DNA of 64,000 nt from DASSUW01 sp963789005. GTDB taxonomy: Bacteria > Actinomycetota > Thermoleophilia > Solirubrobacterales > Solirubrobacteraceae. The stretch spans positions 682,001 to 746,000 of the forward strand of contig CAWBIZ010000015.1 in NCBI GenBank assembly GCA_963789005.1. Reading direction: 5' to 3'. The notes below the pieces were generated by a model. That model had not been told where the DNA came from, did not search any database, and saw only the letters and a list, made by a program, of their open reading frames with translations. This document shows positions 28,401 through 36,325 of this stretch, one piece after another; the first letter of the stretch is position 1; each line of letters starts with the position of its first letter. A program made the translations under genes and the position numbers.

Positions 28401-29306
28401 CGCCTGGACGCGATCGGCGCGCGCGTCGAGCGCCTCGGCACCGACGTCGTGGAGGCCGGCCAGGGCCAGGCCGCCGCGCTCGAGTCCCAGCGCGCCGAGC
28501 TGCGCCAGGAGCTGGCCGCCATCCGCCGGGTCGCCGACGAGGCGCGCGAGGGGCTCGAGTCCCTGCGGTCGGACTTCGGCACCGTGCGCGACTCCTCGCA
28601 GGCCGTGCGCGACGACGCCGCGGCCGCCCGCTCGGCCGCCGAGGCCGGCGAGCGCCGCGTCGAGGCGATGCAGGCCGAGCTCACCTACGCGCTGAAGACG
28701 CTCGAGGACGTCAAGGCGGGCCTCACCTCGGCCGGCCAGGCGGCCGTCATCGCCCGCCGCGAGGCCGAGCAGGCCAAGCGTGCCGCCGCGCAGCACGCCG
28801 CCGAGGGCACGTCGGGCGTGAGCGAGGTCCTCCAGCAGCTGCTGGCCGCAGCCCGTGGCGACGGCGGAGGCGCTCCCCAGCTCGGCTCGAGCACCAAGCT
28901 CAACCGGCCGCAGACGCCCGGGCAGGACCTGCGGGGCAAGAGCGAGATCAAGCCGCGCGAGCCCCGGCACGGGTTCGACGACGCCCCCCAGCCGCTCGCG
29001 ATCCTCGGCCTCGACGGCCGCTTCCGCGAGCTCAACCCCCCGTTTGCAAGACTGGTGGGCTATCAGGAGCAGTCGTTCGGCAAGGCCGCCTGGCCCTCGC
29101 CGCACGACCGTGCCGCGTATCAGCAGCAGGAAGAGCAGCTGCGGCAGCTCGCCACGGGGGAGATCGAATCGGTGTCGATCCAGAGCACGTACATGCACGG
29201 CCAGGGCCTCATGGTCCCGGTCGTGGGCACCCTCAAGGTCGTCCCCGGAGAGGACGGGCGGCCGCTCCACCTGCTGCTGGAGGCTGAGGACCGACACACG
29301 TCGTAA
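25401..29306 (+). CDS. 1301-residue PAS/coiled-coil protein
   Basis: A PAS-like domain at residues about 25-150 (YFVLTDGQGSVSKWSEPAEL, VLGQSFFATLI) is followed by roughly 900 residues of Glu/Arg/Ala-rich heptad sequence (about 200-1130). A second PAS-like domain closes the protein (PLAILGLDGRFRELNPPFAR, LVGYQEQSF). No signal peptide or membrane segment. It could be a cytoplasmic sensor-scaffold, comparable in shape to polar organisers, but homology is not recognised. GTG 25401 overlaps the ruvX stop, and its TAA overlaps the mltG ATG. A sigma-28-type promoter precedes it. Confidence 0.8.
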   Translation: MTTRPVDSLATHNTPLPEEPGASDPLDDILRQIVGGYFVLTDGQGSVSKWSEPAELLFGRPSAEVLGQSFFATLIAAPVPPAAESWRRFLEAGDAPEVAGRAEVSGLQADGQTFPLEAVFVPVKLDEGFDFSLFLEDLGFELPMNLMLQRMRAQHPVVVRAMRQALEPEPQPWEGWRTAGTLVVFRPIQPTPWVEAELARREAARAEADAVVEDRLTNIDPGVQGNSVAELDDAAAVVARLLSAMERIDELERVALGLPGQLEEARQSAERRAEAAERETQAMRAEVQRALAAGGNGGSSLDERELLARLERLERARLDAEQAVHDRGLALDTAETARAELAARLDRLERQRAESSAAADARLATAVAEAQRRADEAVSEAGRRADEARALVETRLAEIERGRTGSSDVRQGELIAQLERVRAEHEEAAQAARTELAGTLERLERDRTREAESARAELAAALERVEHVQREADALREQLTAVTLERHEAGDDRRRLDELAREAEASRGRIDSLREELAPLRDGAAELDALRAEIAALHTGSDDLDAVRGEVEILRQRLTTVQPGTAPAEVDALRAELGALREQLASAPAGVDDLRTDVAALLDGAARDDTREALAALRSEHADALRRLEELRGQQDQVRGWLDEARRERDEFREAGERTVAQVDELRRSLEERVSDSMVPAANAVDRDEVDALRNAEQALRMRLAELSAAGDAAGRRIDELSAHADAVATRVEQIREDTGGRIDEVAAAVDAAARRVEEVAGGREEIEQRLEAVGEIEGRVEAATAAAARAEEQSAGFAERIDATTAGLEARFAESAKDVAALDERVSEVDRGAGAVLADVRALRERLDELGDVAREAQEAAAGSRADNEELHASVARLGGEVEVARGQAEHASREALGAREQVAAAGEAATAAREDAGRAREDAAAARREIAGSGERVTALAEDVERATEAAAAAAQAATAAGKGVETATAAAERVAERLTDLDGKTSGLRTEMTAGRERLDAIGARVERLGTDVVEAGQGQAAALESQRAELRQELAAIRRVADEAREGLESLRSDFGTVRDSSQAVRDDAAAARSAAEAGERRVEAMQAELTYALKTLEDVKAGLTSAGQAAVIARREAEQAKRAAAQHAAEGTSGVSEVLQQLLAAARGDGGGAPQLGSSTKLNRPQTPGQDLRGKSEIKPREPRHGFDDAPQPLAILGLDGRFRELNPPFARLVGYQEQSFGKAAWPSPHDRAAYQQQEEQLRQLATGEIESVSIQSTYMHGQGLMVPVVGTLKVVPGEDGRPLHLLLEAEDRHTS

Positions 29307-30535
29307 TGGCGTCCGACCAGCCTGAGCGGACGCCTGAGGAGCGGGCGCGCGCCGCCGCGGAGCGAGCCGCCCGCCGGACCGGCTCCTACGATGACGCGGT
29401 GACCGCCGTCGACGATCGCCCGACGCCGCCGCGCCGCGCCGCGCCGCCGCGACGCCCCGCGCGCCGGCCCCCGCCGCCGCGCCGCAGCCGGCCCAGCGGC
29501 GGCGGCTACTGGGGCCGCCGGGTGCTCGCGCTCGTCGCCCTGCTGCTGATCCCGGCGGCGCTCTATCTCATCAACGCCACCTTCCAGCCGCTGCACGGCG
29601 AGGGCAGCGGGAGCGTCCGCGTCGCGGTGCCCGAGGGAGCGGACGCCGGCGCCATCGGCGACGTGCTGGCCGCCAAGGGCGTGGTCAGCAGCGGCACGTT
29701 CTTCGAGCTCAACGCCACGCTCACCGGCCGCCGTGGCGGCCTGCGCCCCGGCGACTACACGCTGCGGCAGGACATGAGCTACGGCGACGCGATCGACGCG
29801 CTCACCAAGGGCCCGAAGGTCCGCGTCGTCCCGACCGTGAACGTCACGGTCCCCGAGGGCCCGTCGATCCGCGAGACGGCCCCGATCGTCGACAAGGGCC
29901 CGCTGAAGGGCAGCTACGCGAAGGCGGCCGCCGAGCGGCGCGTGCTGCGCCGCGTGCGCCGGCTGGGCGCGCCGCGCGGCACCCGGATCGCCGAGGGCTT
30001 CCTCTTCCCGGCCACCTACACGCTCGTCGACGGCAGCCCGGCGCGCGACCTCGTCTCCAAGCAGCTGGCCGCGTTCAAGGACAACTTCGATCAGATCGAC
30101 ATGTCGTACGCGCGCAACAGGCAGCTGACGAAGTACGACGTGCTGATCATCGCTTCGCTGATCGAGCGAGAGGCCCAGCTCGCCCGCGAGCGGCGGCTGA
30201 TCTCCAGCGTGATCTACAACCGGCTGCGCGACGGCACCCCGCTGGGGATCGACGCCACGATCCGCTACGAGATCCAGAACTGGTCGCGGCCACTGCGGGT
30301 GTCTGAGCTCGAAGCCGACACCCCGTACAACTCGCGCCTGCGCAGCGGGCTGCCGCCGACGCCGATCGGCAACCCGGGCCTGGCCTCGCTGAAGGCCGCC
30401 GCCAAGCCGGCGCGCACGGACTACTTCTTCTTCGTGCGCAAGCCCGGTGACTCGGGCGAGCACGCGTTCTCCGAGACCAACGCGGAGTTCGAGCGCGACG
30501 TCGCGCGCTACCAGGAGTCACGCGGCGGACCTTGA
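29306..30535 (+). CDS. mltG: Endolytic murein transglycosylase MltG
   Basis: 409-residue YceG/MltG family. A 65-residue Arg/Pro-rich cytoplasmic head leads to one transmembrane helix (RVLALVALLLIPAALYLI). A LysM-like region (VPEGADAGAIGDVLAAKGVV) and the catalytic domain with the conserved Glu in IIASLIEREAQ, then IGNPGLASLKAA, follow. It cleaves nascent glycan strands and sets their length. TAATG couples it to the PAS/coiled-coil gene. Confidence 0.93.
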   Translation: MASDQPERTPEERARAAAERAARRTGSYDDAVTAVDDRPTPPRRAAPPRRPARRPPPPRRSRPSGGGYWGRRVLALVALLLIPAALYLINATFQPLHGEGSGSVRVAVPEGADAGAIGDVLAAKGVVSSGTFFELNATLTGRRGGLRPGDYTLRQDMSYGDAIDALTKGPKVRVVPTVNVTVPEGPSIRETAPIVDKGPLKGSYAKAAAERRVLRRVRRLGAPRGTRIAEGFLFPATYTLVDGSPARDLVSKQLAAFKDNFDQIDMSYARNRQLTKYDVLIIASLIEREAQLARERRLISSVIYNRLRDGTPLGIDATIRYEIQNWSRPLRVSELEADTPYNSRLRSGLPPTPIGNPGLASLKAAAKPARTDYFFFVRKPGDSGEHAFSETNAEFERDVARYQESRGGP

Positions 30536-31329
30536 TCTACCTGGGCGTCTGCGGCTGGCCGGTCGCGCACTCGCGCTCGCCGCAGATGCACAACGCCGCG
30601 CTGGCCGCCGCCGGACTGGAGGGCTGGCGCTACCTGCGACTCCCGCTGCCGCCGGAGCTGTTCGCCGAGACCGTGCGCGCGCTGCCCGCGGCGGGCTTCC
30701 GCGGCGTCAACGTCACGATCCCGCACAAGGCGGCCGCGCTGGCCGTCGCCGACCACGCCTCGGCGGCGGCGCGGGCGATCGGGGCGGCGAACACGCTGAC
30801 GTTCGAGGGCGGCGAGATCCACGCCGACAACACCGACGCTCCGGGGCTGTTGGACGCGCTCGGCGAGGACCCCGGCGGGCGCTCGGCGCTCGTGCTCGGC
30901 GCCGGCGGAGCGGGTCGAGCGGCCGCCTGGGCGCTGCAGCAGGCCGGCGCGCAGGTCGCCGTCTGGAACCGCACGCCCGAGCGCGCGCAGGCGCTCGCCG
31001 CCGATCTGGGGGTGCGCGCCACGGACGCGTGGGAGCCCACTGACATCCTCGTCCACTGCACGTCGGTTGGACTTAAGGACGGGGAGGCGACGTTCAAGGC
31101 GCTTCCGCTGCGGGCCGATGATCTAGATGCCGGAAGCCTCGTCGTCGACATGGTCTACCGGGACGGCGGCACCCGCCTCCTCGAAGCGGCAAGAACCCGG
31201 GGAGCGCGCGTGGTCGACGGCCTGGAGATCCTGGTGGCGCAGGGCGCTGCGTCGTTCGAGCGCTGGACCGGCCTGGAGGCTCCCCGCGAGGCGATGAGGG
31301 AGGCCGCCAAGACCATCGCCAACACATGA
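30532..31329 (+). CDS. aroE: Shikimate dehydrogenase
   Basis: 265-residue NADP-dependent enzyme reducing 3-dehydroshikimate. Shikimate site GWPVAHSRSPQMHNAA, catalytic Lys in NVTIPHKAAA, Asn/Asp in ADNTDAPG, NADP motif VLGAGGAGRAAAWAL and NRT (WNRTPERA). TTG 30532 overlaps mltG. Codons near 31114-31130 (GAT GAT CTA GAT) are unusually AT-rich and coincide with a promoter-like element. Overlaps pilB by four bases. Confidence 0.95.
   Translation: MIYLGVCGWPVAHSRSPQMHNAALAAAGLEGWRYLRLPLPPELFAETVRALPAAGFRGVNVTIPHKAAALAVADHASAAARAIGAANTLTFEGGEIHADNTDAPGLLDALGEDPGGRSALVLGAGGAGRAAAWALQQAGAQVAVWNRTPERAQALAADLGVRATDAWEPTDILVHCTSVGLKDGEATFKALPLRADDLDAGSLVVDMVYRDGGTRLLEAARTRGARVVDGLEILVAQGAASFERWTGLEAPREAMREAAKTIANT
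31094..31121 (+). promoter_or_regulatory. Candidate sigma-28-type promoter within aroE for pilB
   Basis: TCAA (31094-31097), exactly 16 bp, GCCGATGA (31114-31121), inside the aroE reading frame 204 bp before pilB ATG. The local use of rare A/T-ending codons suggests the DNA sequence itself is under selection. Confidence 0.5.
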
Positions 31330-33134
31330 ATCCGCCAGCGCAGACGGGGGCACCCCCGACCACGAAGAAGAAGAAGGGGAACGGGGTCACCACGCCGTCA
31401 CGGCGAGGCGGGTCCGGCCGCGTGCTGAGCGACGTCATCGTCGATCTCGGGTTCGTCGACCAGGGGACGATGGACGTCGCGCTCTCCAAGGCGGAGGACC
31501 AGGGCACGCTCGCGGAGCGCATCCTCGTCAAGGACGGCACGCTGGCGGAGGAGCAGCTCGCGCGCGCCGTCGCGGAGCGCTTCGGCCTCGACCACGTCGA
31601 CCTCGGGCTCTACCGCGTCGACCCCGACGCCGCCAAGCTCGTCACCCCGGCGGCGGCCCAGCGCTACCGGGCGGTCCCGATCGCGTTCGCCGGCGAGCGC
31701 ACGCTGCTGGTCGCCATGTCGGACCCCGCGAACGTGCTCGCCCAGGACGACATCGCGGTCATGACCGGCTACGAGGTGCGGCCCGCGGTGGCCTCGCCGT
31801 CCGACATCGAGCGGCTGCTCGAGCGCCTCGAGGACCCCGACTTCGGCCACGGCGCCACCGCGCCGATCGAGGAGGGCGAGGAGGACCCGGAGGCGCGACA
31901 GGCGCCGTCGGCGCCAGCCGGCCCGCTGTACGACTTCCGCGAGCAGGCCCCGATCAACTTCGGCGCGTCGGGCGAGGACGCCTCGGTCATCCAGCTCGTG
32001 CACCGCGTGATCAAGGAGGCCGTCGAGCGCGGCTCCTCCGACATCCACTTCGAGCCCGGCGACGAGGACATGCGCGTCCGCTACCGGATCGACGGCGTGC
32101 TCCAGGAGGCCGCCCTGATCCCGGCCAGCGCGGTGCCCGCGGTCGTCTCGCGCGTGAAGATCCTCTCCGACCTCGACATCGCCGAGCGCCGCGTGCCGCA
32201 GGACGGCCGAATCTCGCTCGAGGTCGAGGGCAAGCCGATCGACCTCCGCGTCGCCACGCTCCCGTGCGCGCACGGCGAGAACGTCGTGATGCGCATCCTC
32301 GACCAGAGCAAGGTCATGATCGAGCTCGAGCAGCTCGGCATGCTCCCGCAGGCCCTCGAGCGCTTCACCAAGGCGTTCTCGCAGGCCCACGGCGCGGTGC
32401 TCGTCACCGGGCCGACCGGCTCGGGCAAGTCGACCTCGCTGTACGGCGCCCTGAACCAGCTCAACACGATCGAGAAGAACATCATCACGATCGAGGACCC
32501 GGTGGAGTACCAGCTCGACGGGATCACCCAGGTGCAGGTCAACCCGAAGGCGGGGCTGACCTTCGCCGGCGGCCTGCGCTCGATGATGCGTGCCGACCCC
32601 GACATCATCATGGTCGGCGAGATCCGCGACCGTGAGACGGCCCAGATCGCGATCGAGTCGGCGCTGACCGGCCACCTCGTCCTCTCCACGCTGCACACCA
32701 ACGACGCTCCAGGCGCGGTGACGCGCCTGATCGAGATGGGGATCGAGCCGTTCCTCGTCGGCTCGGCGGTCGACTGCGTGGTCGCGCAGCGGCTCGCGCG
32801 GCTGCTGTGCGAGGAGTGCAAGGCCCGCACGACGATCACGTCCGAGGTCATGCGCGTCAACGGCTTCAACGTCGGCCTCGACCTCGAGGCGTACGAGCCG
32901 GTGGGCTGCGCGCGCTGCGGCGGCTCAGGCTACAAGGGCCGGATCGGCCTCTACGAGGTCATGTGGGTGTCCGACACGATCCGCGCGCTGGCCGTGGCCC
33001 GCGAGCCGTCCGAGACGATCGCCCACGCCGCCGTCCACGAGGGCATGATGCGCCTGCGCGAGGACGGGCTCGAGAAGGTCCGCCGCGGCCTCACCTCGAT
33101 CGCCGAGATCGCCCGCGTCGCCGGCACGCGCTAG
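31326..33134 (+). CDS. pilB: Type IV pilus extension ATPase PilB
   Basis: 602-residue GspE/PilB ATPase. Residues about 30-110 fit an MshEN domain with two repeats (RVLSDVIVDLGFVDQGTMDV; LAERILVKDGTLAEEQL), a known c-di-GMP-binding fold. Core: Walker A GPTGSGKSTS (about 361), Asp box, Walker B MVGEIRDRETA, His box LHTNDAPGA. A four-cysteine zinc site (CEECK...CARCG, about 495-540) marks it as PilB rather than PilT. Powers pilus polymerisation at the cytoplasmic face. ATG overlaps aroE. Confidence 0.96.
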   Translation: MNPPAQTGAPPTTKKKKGNGVTTPSRRGGSGRVLSDVIVDLGFVDQGTMDVALSKAEDQGTLAERILVKDGTLAEEQLARAVAERFGLDHVDLGLYRVDPDAAKLVTPAAAQRYRAVPIAFAGERTLLVAMSDPANVLAQDDIAVMTGYEVRPAVASPSDIERLLERLEDPDFGHGATAPIEEGEEDPEARQAPSAPAGPLYDFREQAPINFGASGEDASVIQLVHRVIKEAVERGSSDIHFEPGDEDMRVRYRIDGVLQEAALIPASAVPAVVSRVKILSDLDIAERRVPQDGRISLEVEGKPIDLRVATLPCAHGENVVMRILDQSKVMIELEQLGMLPQALERFTKAFSQAHGAVLVTGPTGSGKSTSLYGALNQLNTIEKNIITIEDPVEYQLDGITQVQVNPKAGLTFAGGLRSMMRADPDIIMVGEIRDRETAQIAIESALTGHLVLSTLHTNDAPGAVTRLIEMGIEPFLVGSAVDCVVAQRLARLLCEECKARTTITSEVMRVNGFNVGLDLEAYEPVGCARCGGSGYKGRIGLYEVMWVSDTIRALAVAREPSETIAHAAVHEGMMRLREDGLEKVRRGLTSIAEIARVAGTR

Positions 33135-33146
33135 GGGTCAGACCCC
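33134..33146. repeat. Stop-abutting palindrome GGGGTCAGACCCC
   Basis: Perfect-arm copy beginning on the last base of the pilB TAG stop and ending 3 bp before the TCAG -35 of the pilT promoter. Confidence 0.7.
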
Positions 33147-33149
33147 ACT

Positions 33150-33176
33150 TCAGGCGAGCCGGTCGCGTGCCGATGT
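33150..33176 (+). promoter_or_regulatory. Sigma-28-type promoter of pilT
   Basis: TCAG (33150-33153), 15 bp, GCCGATGT (33169-33176), 8 bp before GTG 33185. Slightly weaker and one base shorter than the others. Confidence 0.7.
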
Positions 33177-33184
33177 AAAGCCTC

Positions 33185-34366
33185 GTGAGCCTGGACTTCT
33201 CCGAACTTCTCCTCGCGGTCGTCAAGAACAAGGCGTCCGACCTGCACATCACGGCCGGCTCGCCGCCCATGCTCCGCGTGCGCGGCTCGCTGGTTCCGAT
33301 CGACGGGATGCCGGCGCTGACGCCGACCGACACCCGCGAGTTCATCTACGCGATCCTCAACTCTTCGCAGCGCCAGCGCCTCGAGACCGACTGGCAGCTC
33401 GACTTCGCCTACTCCGTCCCCGGGGTCGGCCGCTACCGCGTCAACGCCTACTTCCAGCGCGGCACCATCGGCGCCGCGTTCCGGCTGATCCCGACCGAGA
33501 CGGTGCCGATCGAGTCGCTCGGCCTGCCGCCCGTCATCCGCTCGTTCTCCAAGAAGCCGCGCGGGATCGTGCTCGTCACGGGCCCGACGGGCTCGGGCAA
33601 GTCGACCACGCTGGCCTCGCTGATCAACGAGATCAACGAGACGCGCGACGAGCACATCATGACGATCGAGGACCCGATCGAGTTCCTGCATTCGCACAAG
33701 CGCTGCATCGTCAACCAGCGCGAGCTGGGGGCCGACGCGGCGTCGTTCGCGCTCGCCCTGAAGGCCGCGCTGCGCCAGGACCCCGACGTGATCCTCGTCG
33801 GCGAGATGCGCGACATGGAGACGATCGGCACCGCCCTGACCGCGGCGGAGACCGGCCACCTCGTCTTCGCGACGCTCCACACGCAGGACGCGCCGCAGAC
33901 GGTCGACCGCATCATCGACGTCTTCCCGCCCGCCCAGCAGGGCCAGATCCGGGCACAGCTCGCGATCGGCCTGCAGGGGATCGTCACCCAGACGCTGATC
34001 CCGACCGCCGACGGCGCCGGGCGCTGCGTCGCCGCCGAGGTGCTCGTGCCCACGCCGGGCGTGCGCAACCTCATCCGCGAGGGCAAGACGCACCAGATCT
34101 ACTCGCTGATCCAGACCGGGGGCCAGCACGGCATGCAGACGATGGACGCCTCGCTGGCCGGCCTCGTGCGCGAGAACCGGATCACGATGTCGGTCGCCGA
34201 GAGTCGCTCCTCGGAGCCGAGCGAGATGCGCAAGCTCGTGCACTCCGCCGCACCGGGCCAGCCGCAGCCGGAGTTCCAGGCGACGCAGCAGCAGCACGCG
34301 CCGGCCCCGCCGCCCGCGTCGTCGATGCCGCCCTCGATGTCGCCCCCGCCGGGCGTGGGCGCCTGA
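33185..34366 (+). CDS. pilT: Type IV pilus retraction ATPase PilT
   Basis: 393-residue PilT. N-terminal SDLHITAGSPPMLRV, Walker A GPTGSGKSTT (about 133), Walker B ILVGEMRDMETI, His box LHTQDAPQT and the PilT-specific retraction motif region GVRNLIREGKTHQI are present. No zinc cysteines. The last ~50 residues are a Pro/Gln/Ser-rich tail not needed in most homologues. GTG 33185 lies so close to the promoter that the mRNA should be leaderless. Overlaps pilC by one base (TGATG). Confidence 0.96.
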   Translation: MSLDFSELLLAVVKNKASDLHITAGSPPMLRVRGSLVPIDGMPALTPTDTREFIYAILNSSQRQRLETDWQLDFAYSVPGVGRYRVNAYFQRGTIGAAFRLIPTETVPIESLGLPPVIRSFSKKPRGIVLVTGPTGSGKSTTLASLINEINETRDEHIMTIEDPIEFLHSHKRCIVNQRELGADAASFALALKAALRQDPDVILVGEMRDMETIGTALTAAETGHLVFATLHTQDAPQTVDRIIDVFPPAQQGQIRAQLAIGLQGIVTQTLIPTADGAGRCVAAEVLVPTPGVRNLIREGKTHQIYSLIQTGGQHGMQTMDASLAGLVRENRITMSVAESRSSEPSEMRKLVHSAAPGQPQPEFQATQQQHAPAPPPASSMPPSMSPPPGVGA

Positions 34367-35580
34367 TGGCCGCCGCGAGCTTCACCTACAAGGCCGTCGA
34401 CGCCTCCGGGATCCCGTCGACCGGCGAGATCGTCGGCGCGACCAAGGCCGCGGTCACCGACGAGCTCAAGGCCCGTGGCCTCACGGTCATGGACCTCAAG
34501 GAGCGCAAGTCCGGTCTCAAGATGGAGATCACGCTCATCAAGCGCGTGAAGGCGCAGGAGCTGACGATCATGACGCGCCAGCTGGCGACCATGATCTCGT
34601 CCGGCATGACGCTGCTGCGCGCGTTCTACGTGCTCGAGGAGCAGATCGAGAACAAGCTGCTGCGGGACACGGTCGGCGCCGTGCGCGAGGACATCGAGGC
34701 CGGCATCTCCTTCTCCGAGGCGCTGGCGAAGCACCCCAAGATCTTCTCCCCGCTGTACGTCGCGATGGTGCGCGCCGGCGAGGCCGGCGGCGTGCTCGAG
34801 GAGGCGCTCGAGCGGACCTCCGACCAGCTCGAGAAGGACGACTCGCTGCGCCGCCAGGTCAAGTCCGCGATGGCCTACCCGACCGTCGTGATGGGGTTCG
34901 CGTTCATGGTCCTGATCGGCCTGATCGCGTTCATCGTCCCCGTGTTCGTGGGCGTGTTCAAGGATTTCGGCGGTGAGCTGCCGCTGATCACGAAGTTCAC
35001 CGTCAACCTGTCCAAGATGGTCACCGGGCAGTGGTACATCCTGCTCGCGGTAATGATCGGCGGGTTCGTCGGCTTCAAGAAGTGGCGCAAGTCCAGCTGG
35101 GGTCGCCCGCAGTGGGACCGCCTCCGCCTGCGGATCCCGTTCAAGATCGGCCAGACCGTGCAGAAGATCGCGCTCGCGCGCTGGTCACGCACCTTCTCCG
35201 CGCTCTACTCGGCGGGCGTGCCGATCATGCAGGCGATCGAGGTCACGGGCCAGACGGCCGGCAACGCGGTCGTCGAGGACGCCATGGACGCGGTCATCGA
35301 GTCGGTCAAGTCCGGCGGAGCGATCGCCGCTCCGCTCAAGGACAACCCGATCTTCCCGGCGATGGTCGCGCAGATGATCGCCGTCGGCGAGGAGACCGGC
35401 AACCTCGACACGATGCTGACCAAGGTCGCGGACTTCTACGAGGACGAGGTGGCCGCGGCCATCAAGGCCCTCACGTCGATCCTCGAGCCGGTCATGATCG
35501 TGCTCGTCGGCGGCATCGTCGGCTTCATCGTGGTCGCGATGTACATGCCGATGTTCAAGGTCTACGACGCGATCCAGTAA
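34366..35580 (+). CDS. pilC: Type IV pilus inner-membrane platform PilC
   Basis: 404-residue PilC/GspF protein with two T2SSF helical domains (TRQLATMISSGMTLLRAFYV; SRTFSALYSAGVPIMQAIEV) and three membrane segments (VMGFAFMVLIGLIAFIVPVF; WYILLAVMIGGFVGF; IVLVGGIVGFIVVAMYMPMF). It couples PilB/PilT rotation to pilin insertion. ATG 34366 is coupled to pilT. Confidence 0.95.
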   Translation: MAAASFTYKAVDASGIPSTGEIVGATKAAVTDELKARGLTVMDLKERKSGLKMEITLIKRVKAQELTIMTRQLATMISSGMTLLRAFYVLEEQIENKLLRDTVGAVREDIEAGISFSEALAKHPKIFSPLYVAMVRAGEAGGVLEEALERTSDQLEKDDSLRRQVKSAMAYPTVVMGFAFMVLIGLIAFIVPVFVGVFKDFGGELPLITKFTVNLSKMVTGQWYILLAVMIGGFVGFKKWRKSSWGRPQWDRLRLRIPFKIGQTVQKIALARWSRTFSALYSAGVPIMQAIEVTGQTAGNAVVEDAMDAVIESVKSGGAIAAPLKDNPIFPAMVAQMIAVGEETGNLDTMLTKVADFYEDEVAAAIKALTSILEPVMIVLVGGIVGFIVVAMYMPMFKVYDAIQ

Positions 35581-35586
35581 GAGCGT

Positions 35587-35967
35587 TCAGCCGGCGGAGT
35601 CGAGCGCGGCCATGAGCGCGTCGACGTCGGCCGCGCCGAAGACCACGCGGTTGCGCGTGGCGACATAGACGAGGTCCAGGTCGACGCCGGCGCGCGCGAT
35701 CTTGCGCGTGAGGTCGGCGAGGACGCCCGGACGATCCTGCACGTCCACCACCACGACCTCGCGCTCGCGGGTGACCGCGAGGTGGGAGATGGCGAGCGAG
35801 TGCCTCGCGGCCTCGGCGTGGGGGACGAGGATGTGGAGCTCGGCTCGGTCGCCCGTCCCGATGCACGTGGCCGCCGCGATGTTCACGCCCGCGTCGCTGA
35901 TCGCGGCCGCGACGCGCGCCAGCGCTCCCGGCGTGTTCTCGACGTCGATGACCAGGTCGACCGCCAT
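35587..35967 (-). CDS. Tandem ACT-domain protein
   Basis: 126-residue protein of two ACT domains (VDLVIDVENTPGALARVAAA; VVVDVQDRPGVLADLTRKIA), without an attached enzyme. Such stand-alone ACT pairs sense amino acids or act as regulators. ATG 35967 gives the natural domain start; ATG 35985 adds six residues. Convergent with pilC, 6 bp apart. Confidence 0.75.
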   Translation of the reverse strand: MAVDLVIDVENTPGALARVAAAISDAGVNIAAATCIGTGDRAELHILVPHAEAARHSLAISHLAVTREREVVVVDVQDRPGVLADLTRKIARAGVDLDLVYVATRNRVVFGAADVDALMAALDSAG

Positions 35968-36013
35968 CGGGCCGCATGTTCCCATGCCGGGGGCCTGTGA
36001 TACCGTTCACCAG

Positions 36014-36325
36014 GTGGTTAACGATCCGTTCAAGGCGCTCTCGCACCCGATCCGTCGGGGCATCGTCGAGCGCCTTGCCGCCGGCCCCGCGACGGTGGGA
36101 GACGCCACCGCGGGGTTCGGGGTGACCAAGCCCGCGATCTCGAAGCACCTGAAGGTGCTGGAGGAGACCGGCGTGGTGACGCGCGTGATCGAGGGGCGGA
36201 CGCACCGGCTCTCGCTCGACACGCAGTCGCTCGCGGGTGCGGCCGACTGGATGGATCGTCAGCGTGCCGTGTGGGGACGGCTGTTCGACGTCGTCGACGA
36301 GTATCTCAAGGAGGACAAGCCGTAA
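36014..36325 (+). CDS. ArsR-family transcriptional regulator
   Basis: 103-residue winged-helix regulator (DPFKALSHPIRRGIVERLAA; VTKPAISKHLKVLEETGVV). No metal-binding cysteines are visible, so it belongs to the SdpR-like non-metal group that often sits beside SRPBCC genes. GTG 36014 overlaps a CACCAGGTG dyad that could be its operator. Heads an overlapping four-gene operon (ArsR, DUF899, small ORF, SRPBCC). Confidence 0.87.
   Translation: MVNDPFKALSHPIRRGIVERLAAGPATVGDATAGFGVTKPAISKHLKVLEETGVVTRVIEGRTHRLSLDTQSLAGAADWMDRQRAVWGRLFDVVDEYLKEDKP

Noticed and set aside
25266..29297. Very long open frame (about 1340 codons) on the minus strand opposite the PAS/coiled-coil gene
   Set aside because: High-GC third positions leave the antisense frame open; the product is low-complexity Leu/Ala/Gly with no domain, while the plus strand has clear PAS and coiled-coil structure and overlaps neighbours properly.
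36005..36030. CACCAGGTG dyad at the ArsR start as a firm operator
   Set aside because: Only a 4-bp arm with one central base; plausible but too short to list as a separate site.
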